Shown here: piece after piece, positions 22,503-33,480 of the stretch
How positions within the stretch are numbered: position 1 is the stretch's first letter
How the letters are laid out: each line of letters begins with the position of its first letter
NCBI GenBank assembly: GCA_951802425.1
Contig: OX637804.1
Span: 496,001 to 560,000, forward strand
From: Clavaria fumosa
Taxonomy: Eukaryota; Basidiomycota; Agaricomycetes; Agaricales; Clavariaceae
Reading direction: 5' to 3'
DNA length: 64,000 bases
Notes under the pieces: generated by a model
What the model was told of the DNA's origin: nothing
The model's input: the letters and a program-made list of their open reading frames with translations, nothing else
The model's database searches: none
Made by a program: the position numbers and the translations under genes

Positions 22503-24640
22503 CTAGAACTGTGCTGCCCTGCTAAATACCAGCTCTGCATTCCTTTCAAACCTTTCCCACACATCAGCCTGCTTATTTGCATAGCATTTTAACCCATCTT
22601 TCAGGTCCTCCATATCTGCAGCCATGCTCTCCCATTCCTCCTTCTTATTCTTGAAATATCCCATTGTCCACTGCATCTCATGTTTCAAGAGAGTGACTTC
22701 TTCATCCCAACGTTGAAATCGGGTCCTGGCCCTCAACCAGTTCACCCTGTAAACTATTCATAATGTCAGATTCCAGAAGTACCCATTTGATCCAATGACC
22801 CACATTCTTTCATTATTTCGCCACCCTCTGCACCTTCAACATGATAGTCTAATCTCCAGAACCATGCCAGAACATCAGAGTGTTGCCCAATTCTATTTTC
22901 CTCCACAACATCTCCTGGCATCTTTAAGTCATCTTGTGTGATGTCTTTAAATTTGGCGTCCATCTTGTCAAGTCTAAGCAGAGCAGCCCTTGCTCGCTTG
23001 TAGTCTCTAACAGCATGTTGCACATGTGATTCCATTTTGTTGACTCCACTCCATGCCCTTGTTGAAGTCCGCTGGCTGTGAGCATTCCGAACCTGCACAA
23101 AAATGTAAGTATATTTCTATTACACAATATGGAAAATACCTTTGCCCAATATATCAGAGACTTCTCTCCTAGCGCAACCCTGAGATGCTGAAGGGCATCA
23201 TTGATTTGTCCAACATGAAGCTGTGCTTCAAGATTTCCCATCTCCTCCAATGCAAACTCATCTCAATCTTGCTTTGATAAATTAGATGGGAGAAATAAGG
23301 ATGCAAACTCTGGTTGTATCCCATTGTCACTCTTCATTCTCTTCTGGTCCACTTTGGAAGCCCAAAAGTTTTGCACAACCACTTCTGTACACCCATCACT
23401 AAAAAGAGACATGGATGCACACCTCTTTTCATAATTTTTAATACAGACTTGGAGTTGTCTGCGCTTCTCCTCAAGCTCCTTTCTCTCTGAGATAGAAGTA
23501 TTTTTCATGGTCTGGACTTGGAGGGCCAATGAGACCCTATTAAGCATTTTTAAGTGGACAAATTGCAATATGAGTTAAGGACAGCATACTGCATGTTCTC
23601 CAGGTTGAGTGCTGTTGCCAACAGCTGGGCCAAACCAGAAAGATCTCCAACCTGACGCTCCCTCTGTGACAGCTGTAGCACAATTTCACTACAGCTGGGA
23701 GCTATGCCACAGATGAGACATTGATTGTGGGACATGCATTCAGACACTTACCCTTGACATCTGTGACATCAAATATCCTAAGGGCTTCCCCTCATTCTTC
23801 CATAGCTTTGTCCTCCAATTTCTTCCACTCCAGCAGCCAGTCCTCATCTAATCGATCTGTAAGCTCATCCACAGCAGCCATTGTTGCCTGCTGCTCCTGC
23901 ACAGCCTTTCTCCACTTCCTCATGATGGACTGGGCTAATAATAAGCAGTTCATATTTGGGATTGATGGATGAGTGACAACAACATACCTGCTTTTAGTAA
24001 TTTCTTCCAATTGGAGTCATTCATGTGGTTGTCGAGAACCTCTTGTCAATGTGCCTGTGACATTCCTCTTGTGTGACCTGCCACCTTATCTAAGGATGAC
24101 CACAGTGTCTCAAGTATCTCCCCATCTAACTGACCAGCACCTTGTATAAAGTTCAATGAGAAGAGAGCAAATCATTCCTGAACATGAGCACCCAAATGGA
24201 ACTTCCTAACTGCAGTTGTCACATTCAGATTGTCCCTTATATGCAAATATTTCCCTGCAGCAACTCAATCCTGGAAGTTGATGGACCACTCGCACCCTAT
24301 GTCATAAATAAAGAGCACTCTCTTGATGACTTTCACTCTTTCCAGAGCTTGGCAGATGGCATAGTCAACATTCATTTGTCTATGGGCAAGGTTAGAAAAC
24401 AGCAACTTTGATTCTAGATCCAGGCTCACCTTTCTCCCTTTTGGAAGTCTACAAAGGTATGAGGATAAAAGCATCTATGGCATGCACATGCACATACACC
24501 TCCTCCAGTTGCTCTAAGATGGTTTCTTTGTGAACCACCATGTCCATTGGCCTGCATCACTGCACGATGGTTATTACACTTCAGTTTCTATATTGTAGGA
24601 AATTAGAAGGCAAAGGGGAATTCAGACTAAATAGTCACCT
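22503..24640 (-). pseudogene. KDZ-superfamily DNA transposase 2, 5'-truncated and degenerate
   Basis: Segments at 24474-24265, 24010-23792, 23747-23550, 23568-23263, 23250-22766 and 22745-22503 align with the C-terminal two thirds of KDZ 1. They include DYAICQALERV, FIYDIGCEWSINF (second catalytic Asp), LQHLRVALGEKSLIY, LKMPGDVVEENRIGQHSD and LLKHEMQW. The CxC2 cysteine half is missing; similarity stops near 24720, where sequence of gene B begins. Several frame breaks are present, so no active enzyme is made. It is clearly diverged from KDZ 1 and is not a recent duplicate. Confidence 0.8.
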
Positions 24641-24724
24641 GCTTTGTCTCGATCGATGATTCAATGTGCTTTTGATATCTCTGATTTTCGACAAAGAAAC
24701 CCCTGCCATTGCTCTGAAAAAATC

Positions 24725-25651
24725 ACAACATTCCCCTATATTGAAACTGTTCTCCTTGGGCTTGGACTGGCTCTGAAGAATCTCGATTTTGCATTGTTTA
24801 CAGAGCCAGATTTGTTTCCAGAAGACACACCATCTTTTGTTCATGAGCCCACCCTTGATGCATGGAATATAATAACATGTGCTGCTGATCAACTAGGGGC
24901 TGTTGTTGATAGGTGAGCTTTATACTCTCCCTTTCAAAGTCAAACCTCTCATAACAATCCAACAGACTTTAGGTGTCTCAAGTCACTAAGGCAAAGCCAG
25001 TTGCAATGCGAGTCAAGAGTGCATTTAAGATCAGTCTTCTGCCTGCTGCCTTGCAGAAATTGGCAGATGATCTTGGCCTTGGCTTGGAAGATTGTGACCG
25101 GCTTGGTCCTGAATGGAAGAGCCTTTGTGAGGCATATATTTCAGCCGAAGCATCACTTGCTAAAGCTGGAGGTGGGCTGTTGGCTTTGGAGGACCGAGTG
25201 GCAGCAGTCCCTCATTCACTTGTGCAGTGGAGCAATACCCGAGTGGTGAAAGATTTTCAGGTGATTGGATTTGCGGGTATTGGTGAGGAAATGATGGGTT
25301 GGTGGAGAAATCTTCTCCCTGATGGCCAGCGCTTGGATGCCAATACCTTGGTCAAGACTGACTGGTGTCGTAGTGGACTGTCAGGGATTGCCCTGATTAT
25401 GGTGGGTATGAAGCAGTGGGGCTATTGTGCAGCCAAAGGTCAGGAAGCCATCTGGAAGGACATGTTGGGGGAGATTTTGAAGGTGTTTCAGATCATCCCC
25501 TCAGCTGACATACTGTTTGTGATTTTTCTTTGGTATGATGGTTATGTGCTGATAGCATGAGCATAGAGCCAGACCAAAGCGGGTTCGTAATAAGACTGGA
25601 GATGGGGAGGATGGACAACCTACAGCGAAAAAGGCAAACATCAATGGGTAG
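24725..25651 (+). CDS. Gene B: paralogue of gene A, 5' end lost
   Basis: The segment 24725-24912 matches gene A exon 2 from VLLGLGLALKNLDFALFTEP onward; after a short intron the exon from about 24973 continues with LPAALQKLADDLGLGLEDCD, WKSLCEAYISAEASLAKAG, MMGWWRNLLPDG and LSGIALIMVGMKQWGY. A small last exon gives the basic tail PKRVRNKTGDGEDG and ends at TAG 25649-25651. The N-terminal repeat and first helices of gene A are absent; instead the sequence abuts truncated KDZ 2. It may be a 5'-truncated pseudogene, although the remaining frames are open. Function is unknown. Confidence 0.5.
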
Positions 25652-25654
25652 TAG

Positions 25655-26985
25655 ACTCATATATATTCTGAATGTGCTAGATCTATATGCTGGGTTTACT
25701 TTTTGAATATATTTTCTGAATATGCTGGATCTATTGAGGTGGCCACAAAAACATCTGGTAGGAATCTGCCAGACGTGTTGAGATGGCTTGTGGACTATTC
25801 AATTCAGAGTTGCTGGATCTATTGGGGTGGCCTTAAAAATATCCATTTGGAATCTGCCAGACCTGTTGAGATGGCTAGTGAATATTCAGATTGACGCCAC
25901 CAGGTCTATTGAGGTGGCCATAAAAATATCCCTCACACATCTGCTGGTAAGGTCAAGATGGCTACTAAAGTATTCCATTCATGCCTCCGGCTATCCATTC
26001 TCCTTGGGAACATCCTGATCAGATGTAATAGCCACTAGATTATTCATTTGGCATCCACCAGATCTGTAGTAATGGCTAGGAGAATATTCAGTTGGCATCT
26101 GTTGGATCTGTAGTAATGGCTAGGAGAATATCCATTTGACATCCACCAGATCTGTGGTAATGGGTAGGAGAATATTCAGTTGGCATCTGCTGGATCTGTA
26201 GTAATGGCTAGGAGAATATCCATTTGACATCCACCAGATCTGTGGTAATGGGTAGGAGAATATTCAGTTGGCATCTGCTGGATCTGTGGTAATGGGTAGG
26301 AGAATATTCAGTTGGCATCCGCCGGATCTGTAGTAATGGCTAGGAGAATATCCATTTGACATCCACCAGATCTGTGGTAATGGGTAGGAGAATATTCAGT
26401 TGGCATCCGCTGGATCTGTGGTAATGGGTAGGAGAATATTCAGTTGGCATCCGCCGGATCTGTAGTAATGGCTAAGAGAATATCCATTTGACATCTGCCA
26501 GATTTGTAGTAATGGCTAGGAGATTATTCAGTTGGCATCCGCCGGATCTGTGGTAATGGCTAGGAGAATATTCAGTTGGCATCTGCTGGATCTGTAGTAA
26601 TGGCTAGGAGAATATCCATTTGACATCCGCTGGATCTGTAATAATGGCTAGGAGAATATCCATTTGATATCTGCCGGATCTGTAGTAATGGCTAGGAGAA
26701 TATTCAGTTGGCATCCGCCGGATCTGTAGCAATGGCTAGGAGAATATCCATTTGACATCTGCCGGATTGGTTGTAACTGCATCCAGAATATCCTCTTCTC
26801 TCTGCTGGATCAGTGGTAATGGCTACTGGATTATTCGTTTGGCATCTGCTGGACACATTAGACACTGTGCAGTATATGCCTCCAGCTATTCATTCTCTAT
26901 GGCAATGTCTTATATCTCTGCCAGAATCTGGTGTTTCGAGTGGATTCATGGATATTGCACATCTGGTATTCTGAGTCTATAAGCA
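25655..26985 (+). repeat. Satellite array 3, 44-bp monomer
   Basis: Typical unit: GGAGAATATTCAGTTGGCAT-CCGCCGGATCTGTAGTAATG-GCTA, alternating with a GAATATCCATTTGACATC variant. The core, 26040-26760, is regular; both ends (25655-26040 and 26760-26985) are diverged copies. It has the same boxes and orientation as arrays 1 and 2, and starts just after the stop of gene B. Confidence 0.9.
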
Positions 26986-27003
26986 ATATTTGACTGAATG
27001 ATG

Positions 27004-29108
27004 TGGGAGCGAGGGCTCGGCCAGAAGGGAGCAGTAAGGCTGTATTGGAAGAAAGGTAGCAACCTAGGGGAATATGAAGGACAAGGGTCTGTACTTATAT
27101 ACTACAGGGTATGAGGTATGAGTCACAGGGGGATTGTCATGAAAGCGTCGTCCGTACTACCAGGCCAGCAAATTTCAATCCTTTAACTTAAGGAACACCA
27201 TGCAAATCAGGCGAACAAGGGGCTAAACCCCAACTATATATTTTATCGCAAGATAAGTACAATACTTATCTACACGAAAGAAAGCCAAGACCCCTCTTCG
27301 TCAAGGGAGGAGCCCGAGGTGCCGTACTCAGACCCCCAAGACTCCTCTTCCCACGACTCATCTGAAGAGTCTGAGAAATCAGACTCACCCACGAACCCAA
27401 GAGCTACCCTCAAGGGATGGGAGGCAAACTGACCATCCCAGATTCCCGCCTCCAGGGCAGCCTCTCGCAGATCTCGCACAGCGCTGAGAGAACCTCCGTC
27501 GTCCAGAGTAGGAGACGGGAGGGGGGAATAGGCGGGGGGGAGGTCAACGGTAGGAAGGGAGGGCAACGGAGGAGGCGCCACCAACGGGGTATCCAGAGGT
27601 TGGGGATCTGGACCTGGGGACGGTAAGCCGGATGTACAGGACCAGAACCAATCTCAGCCCAATCCTGCCCACCTTGGTACCAAGTACCTTGGTCACCCCA
27701 AGGGGTGGTGGCCCAAACAGTTGGCGAGGGAGGGCGGGGAGGAGCCCAGTCCCAATCTATAAAGAATCAGACTTACTGGAGACAGAGAGAAGCAGCTCGG
27801 CTAACTCACCATGAGGGTCCTCGAGAAGGTCACAGATACGTCGGTAAGGACCTTGGGTCAAGGAGCAATCCTTGACAAGGTGGGAGGGATCCCCACAGGC
27901 GAAGCATCGGTCGAGGACCCAGTAGAGGTCCGCATCAGCAGGGACGAGTTGAACCCACCAGTGGAAGGTATCGCAAGAGAGCTTGATTCCAGTACGAGGA
28001 GCAAAGAGGGAGGAGCTGTGGAAGAACTCGACAAGGTGGTGGCCTTGGAAGCACATAGCAGGCAGACTCTGAAGGGACGGCGAAGGGAGGAAGACCGTCC
28101 TTTTATCCAATAACCGCCACAGACTGATCTCGACCTCGATTGGGCAGACCCCTATCCACCAGACACGATCACCCCTAAGAAGATCTCTGATCAAAGATCA
28201 GTTTCACTCGATCACTGCATCACACCGATCGATCAAGTGATCATGACTCAGAACAGCTCGATCACAGATCGGCTAACCCTCCGATCATATCCCCAACAGG
28301 ATCAGATGCAGCCGACATGATGTAATGCATCGAAGCGGGGACCCTATCTGATCGCAGATGACATCATCATCACAAGGATCCCAACAAAGATCGACACTGC
28401 TCGGACTCATCATTCCAGTGCAAGCGCGCAGCTTTCCTGATCATCTATCAGATTCCGATATTTAATCAATGACTCATACATCACGTACAGCCCATAGCTA
28501 GAGTATATAAGACCTGAGACCAACCCACATGTACCCTAGCTTCGATCTTTTCGTCTATACACTTACTTGAGAGACTTCAACTAAGTCTGACAGCAAACGT
28601 CGCTGCTGAGAGTTTCGCACTGGAAGGATTCGTCTTCCCACCTTTAAGGTCGCAAGTCATCCCTCCTGAGAGTTTCACCAGCCACCCATCGATTGAGCAG
28701 AACCTCTATCGGTTCGAGTATTACCAAAGGTATACAAGGACTTGGATAAAGGACCGGCTACTCCGGACCAATCCCCAAACTTATTACCAGACACTTCGAC
28801 TACTGCAGGAGTATTCCCTGCACATCGAGAGACAAGTCCGCCAGGACTATCGACTAGCGTTAGAAACTGAACAGACCCTTCGCTCTACCCTTGCACACCA
28901 AAGAGGTTTTGCTGTCACAAGCCTGACAGGGATGGGGGCAGTGTGCGGGCATGAGGAGTGCATGTGGGACCGGCAAGGCAGCGCTGCATGGAGGTGTGAA
29001 AAGGAAGAAGGGGAAAGCATGTGGAAAGGGGCAGGGGTGGTAGTGACGGCGTGGGAGCAATGTGGGAATGTGGGTCACGTGGTTAGGGGGGGTGCGTGAT
29101 TTCTTACA
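27004..29108 (-). repeat. 3' LTR of the chromovirus, interrupted
   Basis: Two pieces, 27004-27134 and 28934-29108, together match the 305-bp right LTR at 35427-35731 with few differences. The 1,794-bp insertion 27135-28928 and a duplicated GGGAT separate them. Confidence 0.9.
27135..28928 (-). mobile_element. Nested 1.8-kb insertion with TGTCA/TGACA ends
   Basis: The insert begins TGTCAT and ends CTGACA, and is flanked by the 5-bp duplication GGGAT (27130-27134 and 28929-28933); the intact LTR at the other end of the host element shows the empty site. TG...CA ends with a 5-bp duplication are typical for LTR elements, but I find no long terminal repeats, so this may be a rearranged or non-autonomous derivative. 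Inside, on the minus strand, 28194-27757 encodes a CCHC zinc knuckle (CFACGDPSHLVKDC), as in gag or LINE ORF1 proteins, and 27584-27270 an acidic Ser-rich tail. The plus strand carries a TATATAAG box near 28505 and an open frame to the right end (28680-28928: FEYYQRYTRTWIKDRLLR, IERQVRQDYRLALETEQTLR). Confidence 0.7.
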
Positions 29109-29964
29109 TTATCCCCCTCCTGTAGTCCGACATCCTGAAGGACTGTTCAAGCCTCCAGACTTTCTTTGTGCTTGGGTTGCACTCATGGTTTGGCTGGCAG
29201 TGGTTTGGTCAGGGGGTCAATGCTCGTGTCGCATGTGTCTGGGATGAGAGGGTGCTCATAATTGTCAGTAGGGATGATCCATGGGCTTATTACGTCTGTG
29301 GTCACAGGTATGATGAAAGGAGGGCCTCCACGTCGGTGATGTACAGCCCATTCCTCACATAGGACCGGTTCAGGTGGTAGTGGGATTTCGAATCATAATT
29401 GTGAACTTTGGCAGTTCAGCCAGAGTTCCACGAGGGCGGGGGAGGTGTGCAGGATGCGCTGTTGCTGTTCAAACTCGAGTCCTTGCAGTTCACACCACAT
29501 TGCGCAGCTAAAGCTCGCACTGAGTTGCTTGGCCATCCTTCGCAGCCATACGTCATCCCCTGGTTTCATTGGAATTGCAGCATGCGCGCTGGAGGGTCAT
29601 CTGACATAAGTGGAGGCGGGTCTAGCCCTAGGTTATGGTGCACTTGGGGAATTCGGACTGCATCCAGGATATGGCGCATGCGAGTGGTGGTACCTGGAGA
29701 TGAGGGTGGGCCCTCGAGTACAGACAGTGCAGGTCGTAGGTGGGTGGTTTCTGGGGGCGGTGGGCGTGGCAAGTTCCGTGGCCATCCGCCAGATCAGCAG
29801 GCAAAGTACAGTGGTCCTGGGGTTCTGCAGCATGGAGTCTGAGGTGTGCAGTCGGGGGGCATTGGGAAGTAGTTAGAGAGGGGTGGCGACCGCCTAAGTG
29901 GCATGATTCAGGGTTTATATATATATATTTTTTGCTCTGCAGGGTCAAGGGAGTGTGTGAATTT
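29109..29964. other. 3' untranslated part of the chromovirus
   Basis: No domain was recognised between the end of the chromodomain frame and the 3' LTR. The short open frames on both strands here look incidental. Confidence 0.4.
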
Positions 29965-32900
29965 TCATGCAAATGAGACAGATAAGGCTCGCGCTGCTTG
30001 TGGGTACTTGTGGTGGAAGTCGGCGATTGCATCTGTGGCACCCTTCAGGTTCGCTTTTGGTTCCCAGGTGTTGTCCTCATGTGGATAACCAGTCCATTTC
30101 ACAAGGTATTGTATTTTGTGTCCGAGTTTTCGGCTCTTCAGAACTTCTTCGACGTCATATTGTAGGTGGTCATCAATGAGTTCAGGTGGCGGGCATTGGT
30201 CTGGTTCCTGGTTTGGAAACTTTCCTTCTATATATGGTGTGAGTAGGACCTTACTGAATACCAGGTGGATCTTCCATGTCAGGCAATATGCAGAAGTTCC
30301 CACTTTTTCTACCATGGCGAAGGGCCCTACTCTTTTATCTGCAAGTTTATCGGAGGGTCGTTCGGTATTCAGGTTTTCCGCATCTAGCCAGACCATGTTG
30401 CCCTTTTTGTACTCTAGTGTTTTCGTGTTTCTGTGTTTGTCATAAGTGGTTTTCATATATTGAGCTGCTTTCTCCATGGCTTCTTTTGCTTTTTCTTGTG
30501 CTTTCTGTAGTTTTTTTGCAAAATCGGAAGCTTCAGGTGCATATGTTGAGGTGGGTAGACTGATATTTCCCATTTGAGGATGGTGTCCATAATTTAAGAA
30601 GAAGGGAGAGAATTTAGTAAAGGAATGTTGTTGGTTGTTTAGGGCGAATTCTGCCATGGCCAGCCAGTCAGACCAGTCGTCTTGCATATAATCCACATAG
30701 GCCCATAAGTAGATTTCAATTTCTTGATTCATCCTTTCGGTTTGGCCATCTGTCTGTGGGTGGTAAGCAGTACTGGGATTGCCTTTGACACTGATGATTT
30801 TGTAGAACTCTTCCATGAAGTTTGACACAAACTGGGATCCACAATCACTAATCACCTTGCAGGGTACCCCATGACTCCGTAAGACCTGGTCACATAAGAT
30901 TTTAGTGGCTCCCAGGGCAGTAAGTTTTGTGTCAGTAGCCTCTAGGAGGGTCATCTTCGTCATCTGTCACAAATTACCAGGATACAATTATGCATTGCAG
31001 ATTTTGGTAGCAGTCCAATCATATCCCAGGTGATAGTATGCCAGGGCTGTGATAGAATTGCATGGGGATGTAAGGGGGCGCATCGTTTCGTGTGGTCCAG
31101 CTTAGATCGCTGGCACTTCTCACACCCTCTCACATAGTCCTCTATGTCTTGCTTCATGCCTGGCCATGTGAACTGCCAGGAGATGCTTTCTAGGGTCTTT
31201 TCAGGTCTGGGGTGTCCTCCCAAAGGGGAATCATGTAGTTTGATGAGTACCTTGTGCACCAAATCTTGGGGCACCCATATCTTTTCTTCATGTTTGTATA
31301 GTCCATCTACGTCCTTCTTATAGGGTATATGGATAGGGGGGACCCGGGTGTTGTGTGCTTCCACCAATAGTTGGTCAATGGTGGGTTCAGGGATGAGTAA
31401 TGTGGCAAGCCATTGGGCAGGGAAAACCTGTACCATGGGTTTCTCGTATTTGTCAGTGCCTTCCCAATGGTCCAGTCGTCGAGATAAGGCATCTGCTTTC
31501 ATGTTGGTCTTTTCTGGTTTGTACTTCACTTCAAAGTTGAAGCATTGTAGTTTGGAATGCCAGCAGGTCTGGTGCAGGTTTAGCTCCTGGCTCTTTTGGA
31601 AGTACTGCAGGTTTGCATGGTCGCTATGTATCTCGAAAGGCTCCCTAGCACCAAGCAGGTAATGTCGCCACTCTTCTAAGCCTTGGATTATTGCTAGAAA
31701 TTCTTTGTCATATGTCGCGTAGTTCATCTCAGCCAGAGAAAAGGACTTGGAGATGAAGTCAACAGGATGCCAGGCGCCGTCCAGTTGTTGCTGTGATAGT
31801 ACTCCTCCGGGCGCATAGTTGCTTGCATCAACTTCTATCTTCCACTTCCCTTCATCCTGGGGGCACATCGCTCTGTAGTATTTTGATCAAGCGTTTCCAA
31901 GCACTTTGTTGTTGATTTGTCCAGATATAGGGAGCACCATCGCATAGTAGTTCGTAGAGGGGCTTGGCTATGGTGGCAAACCCTTGTATGAACCTTCGAA
32001 AGTAATTCAACAGTCCGATTCCTCATTGTAGAGCGTGTTTGTCCTTTGGTATGGGCCAATCTGCTATTCCTTTCCACTTCTTTTGTGAGTGTCAGATGCT
32101 TCCTTTTGAGATCAACAGTCCCAAAAATGTGACTTCTGCTTGCTCCAACTTGCATTTTGACTCCCTGACACAGAGGTCATTCTCCCGAAGTACGTTGAAC
32201 ACTCCATGTAACAAGTGTTGATGTTCTTTGAGTGTCTCCGTGGCAATGAGAATGTCGTCAATGTAGACAAATACTTTTCCTGTGGCTAGCAGTGTGCATA
32301 GAATGTAGTTCATCCTTTGCTGGAACACCGATGGAGCATTCATTAAGCTGAATTGCATAACGGTGGGCCATACTGTTCCATATTTGGTGATGATCACAGC
32401 ATATTTTTCGTGCCCACTCAGCCATTGCAACATTCCAGTATCCCCATTCCACATCGAGGCTCATAAAGACTTCAGCCTTTTTTAAGCTTGCTACAGTCTC
32501 ATCGATCCTGGGCAGTGGGTAGATGTCTTTCATGCAGAAGGAGTTGAGGCATTTGTAGTCAATGATTGGTTGTAATTTATCACCTTCATCCTTGAAGAAA
32601 ATCAGGCTCACATAGTCTGATTCTCCCCATTCAAGTCAGCCATTCTCTAGGTTTTCTTTGAGCCAGGCTTTCAGGGCCTCATCTTCTCTTCCAGTAAGCG
32701 GGTATACTTTAGAGTGTAGGAAACCAGGGTCATTCTTGAACTTGATTTCATAGTCTATTCCTGGTAAGGATTTGGGTAATTTTTGAGAAGTCTTGCCTGC
32801 AAACACTTGGGGGTACAGGGCTTTCCAATCGGGTGCCTCTGCCATGTCGTGTGCGCTCCGGAAACTGTAACTATAGTCCACAATGTGGCAGTCCTTTTTC

Positions 32901-33480
32901 TTACACCAGTCGAAGTGGATGTATTTTTTGGACCACAAATCCTTGGATTGTGGTATTGAAGCCAGTCATGGCCCAGGATTGCCCGATGTCCACTAACTCG
33001 GCCTAGCAGGAATTGTTTGATTTCTACGTGGCCTCCAATATTAAGGCATAGTGCTACCGAGTGCTTGAACGCTCCACAAGTGTTTGTGGTACCATCAATG
33101 TTCTTGAAGACTATGGGAGTCTCAAGTTTCGTTAGGTTTATCTTGTTTTTGAGTGCCCATTCCAGGTCTATGACAGACATGGTACAGCCGGAATCAATGA
33201 GAAGTCTGATCTCATATGTTTCTTGTGTGTCTAGTGTTGTCACATATCCTGGCATATCCAACTGTCATTCTCCTCCTTTTCCATATGTGTACTTCAGGTC
33301 ACACTCCCAGTCTACGTCATCATTGTATCCAGGGAGCTTCTTAGGGGTAAGGTCCTTCAGGGTGTGCTTGGCCCTTTCAGCCTCCTTTGACAAGGGGAAT
33401 ACCAGGAGTTTATTCTCAAAAAGGTTTACATGTGGTTGGCGGGCAGGAACAATATATACGGATCCAGCATCAGCACTCAT
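29965..33480 (-). pseudogene. Chromovirus pol: protease, RT, RNase H, integrase, chromodomain
   Basis: The domains in order are an aspartic protease (LLIDSGCTMSVID, then AILGHDWL; 33261-32900), reverse transcriptase (LQPIIDYKCLN, SLDVEWGYWNV, and the active-site YIDDILIAT at about 32250), and RNase H (IEVDASNYAPGGVLSQ, MNYATYDKEFLAII, KADALSRR). Then come the integrase (HDSPLGGHPRPEKT, CEKCQRSK, WDMIGLLP, ISDCGSQFVSNF, QTDGQTERMNQE) and a C-terminal chromodomain (IQYLVKWTGYPHEDNTWEP) that would steer integration to marked histones. Translation would start at 33480, overlapping the gag stop. It is broken by TGA at 33267-33265, 32638-32636, 32094-32092 and 32025-32023, a shift in the RT near 32420, one near 31870, and one inside the integrase near 30960. 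Confidence 0.88.

Noticed and set aside
6313..26985. CRISPR-like arrays
   Set aside because: Repeat and spacer are not distinguishable; units are contiguous satellite monomers, and the genome is eukaryotic.
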